From: Myxococcales bacterium
Lineage (GTDB): Bacteria > Myxococcota_A > UBA9042 > GCA-2863065
DNA length: 54,042 nt
Direction of reading: 5' to 3'
NCBI GenBank assembly: GCA_018780435.1
Contig: JADMJS010000455.1
Location: 1 to 54,042, forward strand
Part shown: in pieces, positions 25,101 to 33,051 of the stretch
Layout: every line of letters starts with the position of its first letter
How positions within the stretch are numbered: the stretch's first letter is position 1
Notes under the pieces: model-generated
Told to the model about the DNA's origin: nothing
Databases searched by the model: none
Seen by the model: only the letters and a program-made list of their open reading frames with translations
Program-made: the position numbers and the translations under genes

Positions 25101-25881
25101 GGTTGGTCCCGACGATGCGGCGGACGCACCCAGTCGAGTCGCGCATCGCGCTGGCCCGACCATGGAGAATGCGCTCCTCGCCGTCCGGGCGGCAGATGCG
25201 AAACTCGCACTCGTAGGGTCCACCCTCCAAGAGGGTTTGATACGCCTTCTCGACTCGCTCTCGATCGCCAGGGTGAACCTGCTGCCAGAAGGTGGCCTGC
25301 GACGTGGGCTCGGCCAAATCGATGCCACTGATCGCGTACTGAACGTCCGACCACCAGTTCTGGCCGCTCTGGAGATCGACCTCCCACGCGCCGATGGACG
25401 CGATCTGGTGGGCCTCCCGAACGCGCTGTTCACTGACCTTCAGGGCTTCGACGGCCCGCTCCCGTTCGGTCACGTCGTGGCCAATCGCGACGATGCCGGT
25501 GATGGCGCCATCGGGGCCGTGCACGAACTCGTCGGACCACTCGATGATCCGCTCTTCACCTGACCGAGTCAGGATCGGATTGACGTTGGCGCGGACATGA
25601 GCGCCCGAGCGGCTGCTCTCCCAGACTTCCTGCAAGGACCCACGAATCCGCTCCGGGATGAAGCGTTCGAACCACAGCTCGCCCCGGACGTCGGCCAGCT
25701 CGTAGCCCGTGAGCCGCTCACAGAACGCGTTGAGGAACTCGATTCGTCCGTCCAGGTCGAGGACGACGATGACGACCGGCGCCTTCTCGAGCACCTGAAG
25801 CGCAAGCTGTTCGCGGCTGAAGTGGGAGGGGGCGCTTTGGCTCTCGCCAAGATGGTCGCCGTGGCCCAGCGGCGATCTCAT
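22168..25881 (-). CDS. Multi-PAS sensor histidine kinase (HisKA_2 type)
   Basis: A 1237-residue protein without membrane segments, so cytoplasmic. Eight PAS/PAC units can be counted, beginning near residues 27, 150, 278, 396, 525, 650, 775 and 895 (for example VVIVVLDLDGRIEFLNAFCERLTGY and WWSDVQYAISG; several are PAS_3 type with the motif P-x-D-R). The kinase core starts near residue 1030 with LREIHHRVKNNLQVIAGLL, the HisKA_2 phospho-acceptor box. The ATPase domain follows, with N box IVSELVTNVLKYAF and G box IGVDDDGIGFPDGF. This kinase class often pairs with receiver proteins lacking DNA-binding domains, as seen here. Ligands of the PAS units cannot be read. Confidence 0.9.
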   Translation of the reverse strand: MRSPLGHGDHLGESQSAPSHFSREQLALQVLEKAPVVIVVLDLDGRIEFLNAFCERLTGYELADVRGELWFERFIPERIRGSLQEVWESSRSGAHVRANVNPILTRSGEERIIEWSDEFVHGPDGAITGIVAIGHDVTERERAVEALKVSEQRVREAHQIASIGAWEVDLQSGQNWWSDVQYAISGIDLAEPTSQATFWQQVHPGDRERVEKAYQTLLEGGPYECEFRICRPDGEERILHGRASAMRDSTGCVRRIVGTNQDITECARTEERYRATGRQLSAILDNITDGFFTLDHEWRVTYVNPSAARRLLTTPEAMLGRTFQECWQSPLDAAWTSTHLQVMRTGQRETILEYYRPQGRWFEADLFPGSNGLSVIFRDVTSREEAQQQLLKERERLREAQQIAKLGSWELDLVSGELSWSDEIFRIFEIDPAHFDASYEAFLALVHPEDRASVDKSYKDSVEGRLPYASTHRLLMPDGRMKWVEERGQNHYDDELKPLRTAGTVLDITAQVQGERRLRNILDGIFAFVAVMDLQGHIIELNQAPLDLIGMKREDVLGLRAWESPWWSHSEVSRQQVQRVFELAAAGHVSREDFLAKLREGLFVNVDAMFAPLRGACGRIEGVISSGVDVTDRVAAEQRVREQADRLDDAQRVGKLGSLDWDLGTGTIVVSKQTRRMYGLAPEGESPAAAYLLSRIPPEDRERVQLELRDALKGRSRYDLEHRIIQEGGNVIDVHATAEIVLDVAGKPARLLGTIADITERKQADERLRRKSELLQTVMRGAPVAIFALDTQFRFRFSEGRALQAIGLLPGELVGESILDRYGPSELLESALHRALSGESLTLTVGVDHIFDVALAPSCDSQGIVDGIIGVALDVTDRARAEAAIHERDARLAAVFEHASDALVLFSRDAVGGWWVAAANRVMAQRAQTVDPARKVPLVGHTMDELARYVYVDAPDELALLPERIQLVLDTHTPLVFEHVIPRRSGGVYNAEVTLIPVLDADGTCSQIVWSGRDITLRKQADDILRASLAEKETLLREIHHRVKNNLQVIAGLLHFHSKKLHRPEDMASFADLRRRVFAMTLLHERLYRSKDLTRVSFGDYLCDLVAELSTSSMPRTGIGLEVSADDIRLPIEIAMPAGMIVSELVTNVLKYAFPGGRTGRTLVSVRAEGNKVVIGVDDDGIGFPDGFQPDRGDSFGWELVRTLTMQLDGEVEAWTDQGAHTRVSFEIPAAPECGSN

Positions 25882-26018
25882 CCCGGTGCCTCACCGCCGC
25901 GGCCGCGAGAGCTCGGTGTCATACATAGGGGCGTCTTCATTCGGAGCACCCTCTTCGGGAGTGTGGACTCACCATAGACCCACGCGACGAGTTCCGCGAG
26001 AGAGACGACGGGTCCGAG

Positions 26019-26444
26019 TCATCCAAAACGTATCCTCAGCAGAGCCGGGCCCGGCCGCGACACCCCCAGCCCGAAACGCCCCGACGCGAGGCCGTAGTCA
26101 CGGACATTGTGGGTCACGACGAGATCGGCGGCGCCATTGATGGCGGCTTCGAGCACCAACTCATCGTTGGGATCTCGCACCAGAGGGCGCCACGAGTACC
26201 AGGGTGTCACGGGCACGGTCAGCTTGGCCAGTTGGTCGACGAACGCGCGCGCGCCCTCGAGTGAGAGGCCCGCTGCGGCATGTTGTTCGGGGCGCGTGAG
26301 CACGGCCTCGTATTCGAGGAGGAGCGCCGTCGTCGCGAGGAGGGTCACCCGACCGGCCATCGCGCCACGGACTACCGCCGCCGACGCCCCTGTGGGGCTG
26401 CGCATGGCGCCGAGGGCGACATCGGTGTCGAGGACGACGCGCAC
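26019..26444 (-). CDS. PIN-domain protein, putative RNase
   Basis: A 141-residue protein matching the PIN fold: VRVVLDTDVALGAM at the N-terminus, a middle acidic residue in LLLEYEAVLTRPE, and the C-terminal acids in DPNDELVLEAA and VTHNVRDY. These are the usual four metal-binding positions of PIN nucleases, often toxins of type II toxin-antitoxin pairs. GTG 26444 is chosen because similarity begins there and AGAGG lies seven bases upstream; the frame extends further but is not protein-like. No antitoxin gene is seen on either side, so this is a solitary or orphan PIN gene. Divergent from the large carboxylase gene. Confidence 0.85.
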   Translation of the reverse strand: MRVVLDTDVALGAMRSPTGASAAVVRGAMAGRVTLLATTALLLEYEAVLTRPEQHAAAGLSLEGARAFVDQLAKLTVPVTPWYSWRPLVRDPNDELVLEAAINGAADLVVTHNVRDYGLASGRFGLGVSRPGPALLRIRFG

Positions 26445-26456
26445 GAGGGGACCTCT

Positions 26457-26504
26457 CAGTGGAACGTTGGCGCAGTGGAACGTTGGTGCAGTGGAACGTT
26501 GGCG
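26457..26504. repeat. Three tandem copies of a 16-bp repeat
   Basis: CAGTGGAACGTTGGYG occurs three times head to tail at 26457-26472, 26473-26488 and 26489-26504; only the middle copy has T at the Y position. AACGTT is palindromic within each unit. The repeat lies between the divergent PIN and carboxylase genes. Confidence 0.9.
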
Positions 26505-26646
26505 TCCATCCGGGAGTCGCCGGATGGGTGGAGGCGTCGATACTATCCCAGGGCGGGGCGCCGCGGAACGCAGACAGAAAGCCCGTGTGAGCGCCAATAG
26601 GTTACGCTGGCTTAGGTGCCACGCGCTCGCCACGCCGAGACCCCAG

Positions 26647-29600
26647 ATGCCGCTAGTCGAGTCATCCCAGTTGAGTCGCCCGCCCCTCCCGCGCACGCTT
26701 CGGAAGATCGCCATCGCAAACCGTGGTGAAGCCGCCATGCGCTTCATCCGCGCCGCTCGTGACGCCGCCGCCGAATGGGGCGACGCCCTTGAGACCATCG
26801 CCCTCGTGACGCCTCCCGACGCGTCGTCGCTGTTCGCCCGGGAAGCGGACGTCAGCGTGCCTCTTCCGGTGTTGCCGGGAGAGCGGGCGGTCGCCGCCTA
26901 CCTCGACCCCGAGCGTGTCGTGGCGGCCGCTGTCGCCGCTGGCGCCGACGCGTTGTGGCCGGGCTGGGGCTTCCTGTCCGAGGACGCTCGGCTCGTGGAG
27001 GCGGCGGAAGCGGCGGGCCTCACCTTCATCGGCCCTCCGGCGCACGCCATGCGGATCGCAGGCGACAAGATCGAGGCGAAGCGGCTCGCGGAACGCTGCG
27101 GAATCCCGGTGGTCCCGTGGAGCGGTGACGCCCTCGGTGCGCTCACGGACGTCCGAGCGGTCGCTGCACGCCTGGGCTATCCGGTGGTGCTCAAAGCGGC
27201 TGCCGGTGGTGGCGGCCGTGGCATTCGGATCGTTCGAGCGGCCAGCGAGCTTGATGCCGCCTTCGAATCGAGCAGCGGCGAGGCCCTGCGCGCCTTCGGC
27301 GACGGGCGCCTCTTCGTAGAGCGCTGCCTCGATCACGCACGACACCTCGAAGTGCAGGTCGTCGTCGGGGCCGATGGTGACGGCCTCGCGTTCGGAGTGC
27401 GCGACTGCACCGTCCAGCGCCGCCACCAGAAGGTGATCGAGGAGTGTCCCGGCCCGTTCGTTGACGCCGCGCTGACGGCCCAACTGGAGTCCTGGGCGCT
27501 CGCCTTCGCGAGGGCCGCCGGTTACCGCAACGCCGGGACCGTCGAGTTCATCGTCGAGGCGCGTGACGGCGCCGTCCACGCCTACTTCATGGAGATGAAC
27601 GCGCGACTCCAGGTCGAACACCCGGTCACCGAGCTGGTCTATGGCGTCGATCTCGTTCGCTATCAACTACGCGTCGCGATGGGGCTGCCACTCCCGCCGC
27701 ACGCAGGCCCCCGGGGCGCCGCCATCGAAGTGCGCCTGAACGCGGAGGACCCCGACGACGGCTTCGCGCCCGCCCCGGGCCGACTCTCGCGCTTCTCGCC
27801 CCCGCTCGGCGCGGGGATCCGCGTAGACTCGGGCGTCGCGGAAGGTAGCGAAGTCCCTCCGGATTTCGACTCCAACATCGCCAAGATCATCGCGTGGGGC
27901 GCGACCCGGGCCGAGGCGCTCGCTCGACTGCGCCGCGCCCTGTCCGAGACCGTCGTGATGGTCTCGGGGGGCGCCACCAACAAAGGGCTCCTCGCCGACC
28001 TGCTGACCGATCCCGACGTGGTGCAAGGGCGCGTCGACACCCGCTGGCTCGATCGCCGCCTCGCTCGCCCACGCCCCTTCGCCGCGGAGGCCCTGGCCGT
28101 CGCAGCGGTACTCGGCTTTCGGGAGGAAGGGCGACGCGACCTCTCGAACTTCTACGCCGCTGTCGCCCGAGGGGTCCCCTTGGCGCTACCGGACGCGGGT
28201 CACCGTGAGATCCGTCTGCGAACGGCGTCCGGGCGCGCGCTCGTCAGCGTGCTCTGCATCGGCTTTGGTCGCTACCGAGTGGCCGAGGGCGGCGTTGAGA
28301 CCGTCGTCCACGTGGGTGGCAGTGAGCCGGGCCACGCCGTCGTCGGGACCCGTCGCTTCCGCCTCGTCGCGCAAGGCGACGAACGCGCCTTCGTGGTCGA
28401 GCTCGATGGGGTGAGCCATCGCGTCGCCCGAGATCCCGGCGGCGAAGTACGCGCGCAGGCGCCAGCCGTCGTGATGGAGATCGCCGTCGGACCGGGTGAT
28501 CGAGTTACAGTCGGGCAACGTCTCGGCGTCCTCGAAGCGATGAAGATGGAGATGCCGATCGTCGCTGCCGAGGCCGGGCGCGTCCGCGAGGTGAAGGTCG
28601 GCGTCGGGAGCCAGGTCGCGGCCGGACAGGCGCTCATCCTGCTCGACGCGGCGGGGAGCGATGGCGACGCCGACGAGGGCGGAGAGAGCGGCGAGAGCCA
28701 GCTATCGGCCTGCTCAGCGACACGGGCGCCCGATGACTTTCTGGCGCTCTTCGACGGCGACGCGCGGCTCAAGCAGGCGGCGCTCTCGAGCCGCCGAAGC
28801 GACGAACGGCGATCGATGGCGAACGCGGTGATCGCGGAGGCGCGCTCGCTCATGCTCGGCTACGGCCTTGTCGCCGAGCGGGTCGAGCGGCTCTCGCGGC
28901 TCCTGGACGCCGAAGCGAGCTTCGAACGTCTCGCCGATCCGGACGACTGGGGCGGGCTTGAGAGCGTGCTGCGGGCCTTCTCGGACGTCGAGCTGCTCTT
29001 CGCGAGGGACCTCGACGAACCCGTCCATGGCGGCCTCCGGATGTCCAACGAGGCGCGCTTCTGGGAGTTCGCGCGTCACCTCGGGACCGCGCCCCCCATC
29101 TGGCCCACCTTCCTGCCGGTGTTGCGGTCAGCGCTCGCGCATTATGGCGCGACCGAGGCGTCCTCGCCGGCCGTGCTTCGGCACGTACTCGCGCGGCTCG
29201 CGGTCGCGCGGTCGCGGCTCGGAGGGCGCGCCGAGTTGCGCCACCGCGTCGCATCGGGCGTGCTCCGCCTGGTCATGGCGCTCCACCGCGGTGGCGCGGA
29301 CTACACCCACGACCATGCTCTCCGCACCGTCCTCGAGCAGCTCCCCTTGGCGGCCGATCCGGCCTGGCCCTTCGTCGCCGACAACGCCATGCAGGCGCGT
29401 TACGTGCTCTACCACCAGCCGGTCTACGAAGAGCGCGAACGTGATCTGACTCGGCGGGTCAATTCGTTGCTCGATGACGTCGTCGCGGCGCCGGACGACG
29501 CGCGAGCAGCGCTCCAGTCCGCGCTCGTCGACACGCCGCACTCGGTCTCTCGCCTCCTGGCGCGTGCGACCCGGCCCGGCACGCCGCCCGATCGTCGGCT

Positions 29601-32262
29601 CGCGGCGACCGAGGCGATGTTTCGCCGCATCTACGAGCACTTACGAACGATTTCCGCCGTGAAGGTCGGCGGGCTTCCCGTCATCGAACTCGGCGGGGGG
29701 CGACCCGGCCTGAACCCGGCTCGGGTGCTCGGCGTGGTCTGCTCGACCAGCACCCTTGAGCTCTGCGCAGCCCCGCTCGAAGCCCGGCTCGCGGAAGGGC
29801 CCGCGGTGGTCGAAGTGTTGGTACACACCGAGGGAGTGCCCGAAGCCGCGATCGCCGAGCGCGTCCTTGCACTCACGAGGCGGCTCGTCGGCGCGACCCG
29901 CGTCACCATGGTGCTCGCCGACGACGACGCCGCCGTGGTGCCGCAGTGGACCTTCGCGCCCGGCGGCCCCGCCGCGGTCGAACTTGAGAACCTCCGAAAC
30001 CTCCACCCAGAGCTGGCCGAACGGCTCGAGCTGTGGCGCTACTCGGCCTTCGAGCTCACGCGCATCGAGTCGCATGACCGACTCGTGGTCTTCCGCGCGA
30101 AGGCGCGCCAAAACCCACGCGACGAGCGGCTCTTCGTCATCGGCGAGGTCCGCGACGTCCCCGAAGGCGAGGTCCTCGACGACGCGCCGAGCGCCGTACT
30201 GGCCTTTGAACATGCGTTCCATGAAGCGATGCGCGCCCTTCGCGAAGTGCAGGCACGACGCGACGTGCGCGCCCGATACCTGTGGAACCGCGTGACCTTA
30301 CACGTCCGGCCCGTCGTCATGGTCTCTCGTGCCCAGGTGCGGCGCGTCGCGACGAGGCTCGCGAGTTATACCGAGGGTCTTGGGCTCGAACGAGTGGACG
30401 TTCGGGCCCGACACCGCGAGCGCCCCGACGCCCCGGTCATCGATCTTCGCATCATGTTCTCAAACCTCGCCGGGCGCGGGGTCGAGTTCGAGATCGCGCT
30501 CCCGCCGCGAGAGCCGATTCGTGCAGCGACGCCGTATGAGCTCAAGCTGCGCGCCGCGAACGCGTACGGGGTGACCTATCCCTACGAGGTCATCCGCAGC
30601 TTCACCGAGGGGGAGCCAACGGAGGGCGGTGAGGGGCATGGCCGACACGGCGGGCGTTTCTACGAATACGATCTCGACGGCGCCCGCGGGCTCGCCGTGC
30701 CGGTCTCGCGCCCACTCGGTGGCAATTCGGCAGGCGTCGTCTTCGGGATCCTGAAGGCGCCCACCCGCAAGGTCCCCGAAGGGCTTGAGCGTGTGCTCGT
30801 GCTCTCGGATCCGCTGCACCGGATGGGCGCCTTGGCGGAGCCCGAGTGCCGCCGCCTCATGGCCGCCATCGACCTCGCGGACGCCCGCGGCCTCTGCATC
30901 GAGTGGCTCGCGACCTCCGCCGGGGCGCTCATCGCGATGGACTCCGGCACCGAGAACCTCGATTGGACGGCCCGCGTCCTGCGCCGGATCATCGAGTTCA
31001 CGCGGAAAGGCGGCGCCATCCACGTCATCGTCGACGGCGTGAACGTCGGTGCGCAGAGCTACTTCAACGCCGAAGCGACGATGCTCATGCACACGCGTGG
31101 CTTGCTCGTGATGACGCCGCGTGGGTCGATGGTGCTGACCGGCAAGAAGGCCCTCGACGCCTCAGGCGGCGTGTCGGCCGAAGACGAACGCGGCATCGGC
31201 GGCTACGAGCGCATCATGGGCAGCAACGGCGAGGCGCAAGTGCTCGCTCGCGACCTGCGGCACGCCTTCGCCATCCTGTCGGACTTCCACGACGTCGCGA
31301 CCATCGTCCCGGGCGAAGACGGCATTCGCCGCCGGCAGACGCACGACGCCGACGGCCGCGACGTGACCCTCGATCCCTACGTCGGCGAAGGCGAGTTCCG
31401 CACCGTCGGTGACGTCTTCACCCAGAACCCGGAGCGCAAGAAGCCCTTCTCGATGCGCGCCGTGATGATGGCCGTCATCGACCGCGACACCCCGTACCTC
31501 GAACGATTCGCGGACATGCGCCACAGCGAGACCGCGATCACGTGGGAGAGCCATCTCGGGGGTCACGCCATCACGCTCATCGGCATCGAGAGCCGGCCCC
31601 TGCCCCGCCGCGGCTGGATCCCCGGCGATGGCCCCGACACCTGGACCGGTGGCACGCTCTTCCCCGGCTCATCCAAGAAGGTCGCCCGCGCCATCCGCTC
31701 GGCATCCGGCGTAAGGCCCGTCGTGGTGCTCGCCAACCTCTCGGGCTTCGATGGCTCGCCCGAGTCGATGCGCCGCATGCAGCTCGAATACGGCGCCGAG
31801 ATCGGCCGCGCGGTGGTCGAGTTCGAGGGCCCGATCGTCTTCTGCGTCGTCGCCCGCTACCACGGCGGCGCCTACGTGGTCTTCTCGAAGGCGCTCAACG
31901 AGAACCTCGTGGCGCTCGCGGTCGAAGGCTCCTACGCCTCGGTCATCGGCGGCGCGCCGGCCGCGGCCGTGGTGTTCCCGAGAGAAGTCGACGCCCGCAC
32001 GAGCGACGACCCGAGAGTGACTGAGGCACGAGCCGCGCTCGACGCCGCGCCACAGGACCAGAAGCCGCGCCTGCGCGAGCAGCTCGCCAGGGTGAAGGGC
32101 GCCGTGAAGGCCGAGAAACAAGCCGAGCTCGCGCGCGAGTTCGACGCCATCCACAGCGTGGCGCGGGCCAAGGCCGTGGGGTCACTCGACGATGTGATTC
32201 CGGCGAGCGCGCTCAGGCCGCGGCTGATCGCCGCGATTCGGGGTGATATACGGGGGGCATGA
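26647..32262 (+). CDS. Single-chain biotin-dependent acyl-CoA carboxylase
   Basis: A 1871-residue multidomain carboxylase, probably acting on acetyl-CoA or another acyl-CoA. The biotin carboxylase spans about residues 15-470 (LRKIAIANRGE; ATP-grasp glycine loop AAAGGGGRGIRIV; EMNARLQVEHPVTELVYG). The biotin carrier carries EAMKMEMPIVA with biotinyl Lys633. A long central region (about 680-1300) follows. The carboxyltransferase comes last: a beta-like half from about 1350 (GGNSAGVVFGILKAP, LATSAGALIAMDSG) and an alpha-like half (LANLSGFDGSPESM, RYHGGAYVVFS). This order with a central region is that of eukaryotic ACC, not of the usual split bacterial enzymes. ATG 26647 is taken as start; in-frame codons upstream cover the repeat region. 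Its stop overlaps the GST-like start (ATGA). Confidence 0.88.
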   Translation: MPLVESSQLSRPPLPRTLRKIAIANRGEAAMRFIRAARDAAAEWGDALETIALVTPPDASSLFAREADVSVPLPVLPGERAVAAYLDPERVVAAAVAAGADALWPGWGFLSEDARLVEAAEAAGLTFIGPPAHAMRIAGDKIEAKRLAERCGIPVVPWSGDALGALTDVRAVAARLGYPVVLKAAAGGGGRGIRIVRAASELDAAFESSSGEALRAFGDGRLFVERCLDHARHLEVQVVVGADGDGLAFGVRDCTVQRRHQKVIEECPGPFVDAALTAQLESWALAFARAAGYRNAGTVEFIVEARDGAVHAYFMEMNARLQVEHPVTELVYGVDLVRYQLRVAMGLPLPPHAGPRGAAIEVRLNAEDPDDGFAPAPGRLSRFSPPLGAGIRVDSGVAEGSEVPPDFDSNIAKIIAWGATRAEALARLRRALSETVVMVSGGATNKGLLADLLTDPDVVQGRVDTRWLDRRLARPRPFAAEALAVAAVLGFREEGRRDLSNFYAAVARGVPLALPDAGHREIRLRTASGRALVSVLCIGFGRYRVAEGGVETVVHVGGSEPGHAVVGTRRFRLVAQGDERAFVVELDGVSHRVARDPGGEVRAQAPAVVMEIAVGPGDRVTVGQRLGVLEAMKMEMPIVAAEAGRVREVKVGVGSQVAAGQALILLDAAGSDGDADEGGESGESQLSACSATRAPDDFLALFDGDARLKQAALSSRRSDERRSMANAVIAEARSLMLGYGLVAERVERLSRLLDAEASFERLADPDDWGGLESVLRAFSDVELLFARDLDEPVHGGLRMSNEARFWEFARHLGTAPPIWPTFLPVLRSALAHYGATEASSPAVLRHVLARLAVARSRLGGRAELRHRVASGVLRLVMALHRGGADYTHDHALRTVLEQLPLAADPAWPFVADNAMQARYVLYHQPVYEERERDLTRRVNSLLDDVVAAPDDARAALQSALVDTPHSVSRLLARATRPGTPPDRRLAATEAMFRRIYEHLRTISAVKVGGLPVIELGGGRPGLNPARVLGVVCSTSTLELCAAPLEARLAEGPAVVEVLVHTEGVPEAAIAERVLALTRRLVGATRVTMVLADDDAAVVPQWTFAPGGPAAVELENLRNLHPELAERLELWRYSAFELTRIESHDRLVVFRAKARQNPRDERLFVIGEVRDVPEGEVLDDAPSAVLAFEHAFHEAMRALREVQARRDVRARYLWNRVTLHVRPVVMVSRAQVRRVATRLASYTEGLGLERVDVRARHRERPDAPVIDLRIMFSNLAGRGVEFEIALPPREPIRAATPYELKLRAANAYGVTYPYEVIRSFTEGEPTEGGEGHGRHGGRFYEYDLDGARGLAVPVSRPLGGNSAGVVFGILKAPTRKVPEGLERVLVLSDPLHRMGALAEPECRRLMAAIDLADARGLCIEWLATSAGALIAMDSGTENLDWTARVLRRIIEFTRKGGAIHVIVDGVNVGAQSYFNAEATMLMHTRGLLVMTPRGSMVLTGKKALDASGGVSAEDERGIGGYERIMGSNGEAQVLARDLRHAFAILSDFHDVATIVPGEDGIRRRQTHDADGRDVTLDPYVGEGEFRTVGDVFTQNPERKKPFSMRAVMMAVIDRDTPYLERFADMRHSETAITWESHLGGHAITLIGIESRPLPRRGWIPGDGPDTWTGGTLFPGSSKKVARAIRSASGVRPVVVLANLSGFDGSPESMRRMQLEYGAEIGRAVVEFEGPIVFCVVARYHGGAYVVFSKALNENLVALAVEGSYASVIGGAPAAAVVFPREVDARTSDDPRVTEARAALDAAPQDQKPRLREQLARVKGAVKAEKQAELAREFDAIHSVARAKAVGSLDDVIPASALRPRLIAAIRGDIRGA

Positions 32263-32996
32263 ACACCCTCGTCGGCATCTCCTACTCCCCGTGGTCCGAA
32301 AAAGCGAAGTGGGGCCTTCAGCTCTCCGGGCTCCCCTTCCGCTATCAGGAATACATGCCCATGTTGGGCGAACCCGCGCTGCGTGTGCGGTTGCGCCGTC
32401 CACGTGGGAAAGTAACGGTCCCGATCCTATTCACTCCAGACGGGCCGATCGGCGACTCGCTGGCGATCGTGGAGTGGGCCTCGGCGCACGCGCCCCACGC
32501 CATCATCCCGCCGGAACTCCGTGACGCCATCGCCGCGTGGAACGCGCGCAGTGAGCGAGCGCTGGCGCTCGGTCGTGAACGTACGACGACGCACGTCGCG
32601 CGGGACCCGGAGGCACTCGTCGAGAGCGTACCGGGCTTCATGGGCAAGCTCGGGCCGCTCTCCCGTGCCATCGGCAAGGTGGGAGTGCGTTATTTGGAGC
32701 GCAAGTACGCGTTCTCAAAGCAGGATGACGAGGCGCGGGTCGAAGAGCTCCGCGAGATCCTGACCACGCTGCGAACGGCCCTCGCGGGAGGCGACCACCT
32801 CCTCGGCAGCACGCTCACGTACGCGGACATCACGATGGCGGTGGGGATGCAGTTCATCAGCCCACCGGACCGGATCCGCGTCGGCAAACGCAGCCGAGTC
32901 CACTGGACGGTCCCGGAGCTCGTCGCCGAGTTCCCGGACCTCATCGCGTGGCGCGACCGCCTCTATGCGGCGCACCGCCGGCCGACCAAGCCGTGA
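32259..32996 (+). CDS. Glutathione S-transferase-like protein
   Basis: A 245-residue cytoplasmic protein with a GST N-terminal thioredoxin-like fold: ISYSPWSEKAKWGLQLSGLPFRYQEY, and the conserved cis-Pro region VTVPILFTPDGPIGDSLAIVEW. The helical C-terminal domain contains the usual N-capping segment (LTYADITMAVGMQ). The Ser/Tyr near SPWS could activate glutathione. ATG 32259 overlaps the stop of the carboxylase gene (ATGA), indicating translational coupling and a possible shared role, although GST and carboxylase have no established joint pathway. Substrate unknown. Confidence 0.85.
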   Translation: MNTLVGISYSPWSEKAKWGLQLSGLPFRYQEYMPMLGEPALRVRLRRPRGKVTVPILFTPDGPIGDSLAIVEWASAHAPHAIIPPELRDAIAAWNARSERALALGRERTTTHVARDPEALVESVPGFMGKLGPLSRAIGKVGVRYLERKYAFSKQDDEARVEELREILTTLRTALAGGDHLLGSTLTYADITMAVGMQFISPPDRIRVGKRSRVHWTVPELVAEFPDLIAWRDRLYAAHRRPTKP

Positions 32997-33051
32997 CGCC
33001 ACCGCCCGTTTGAAGGGGGGCGTCGGCTCAGCCGGCCGTCGGTCGAGTGCG

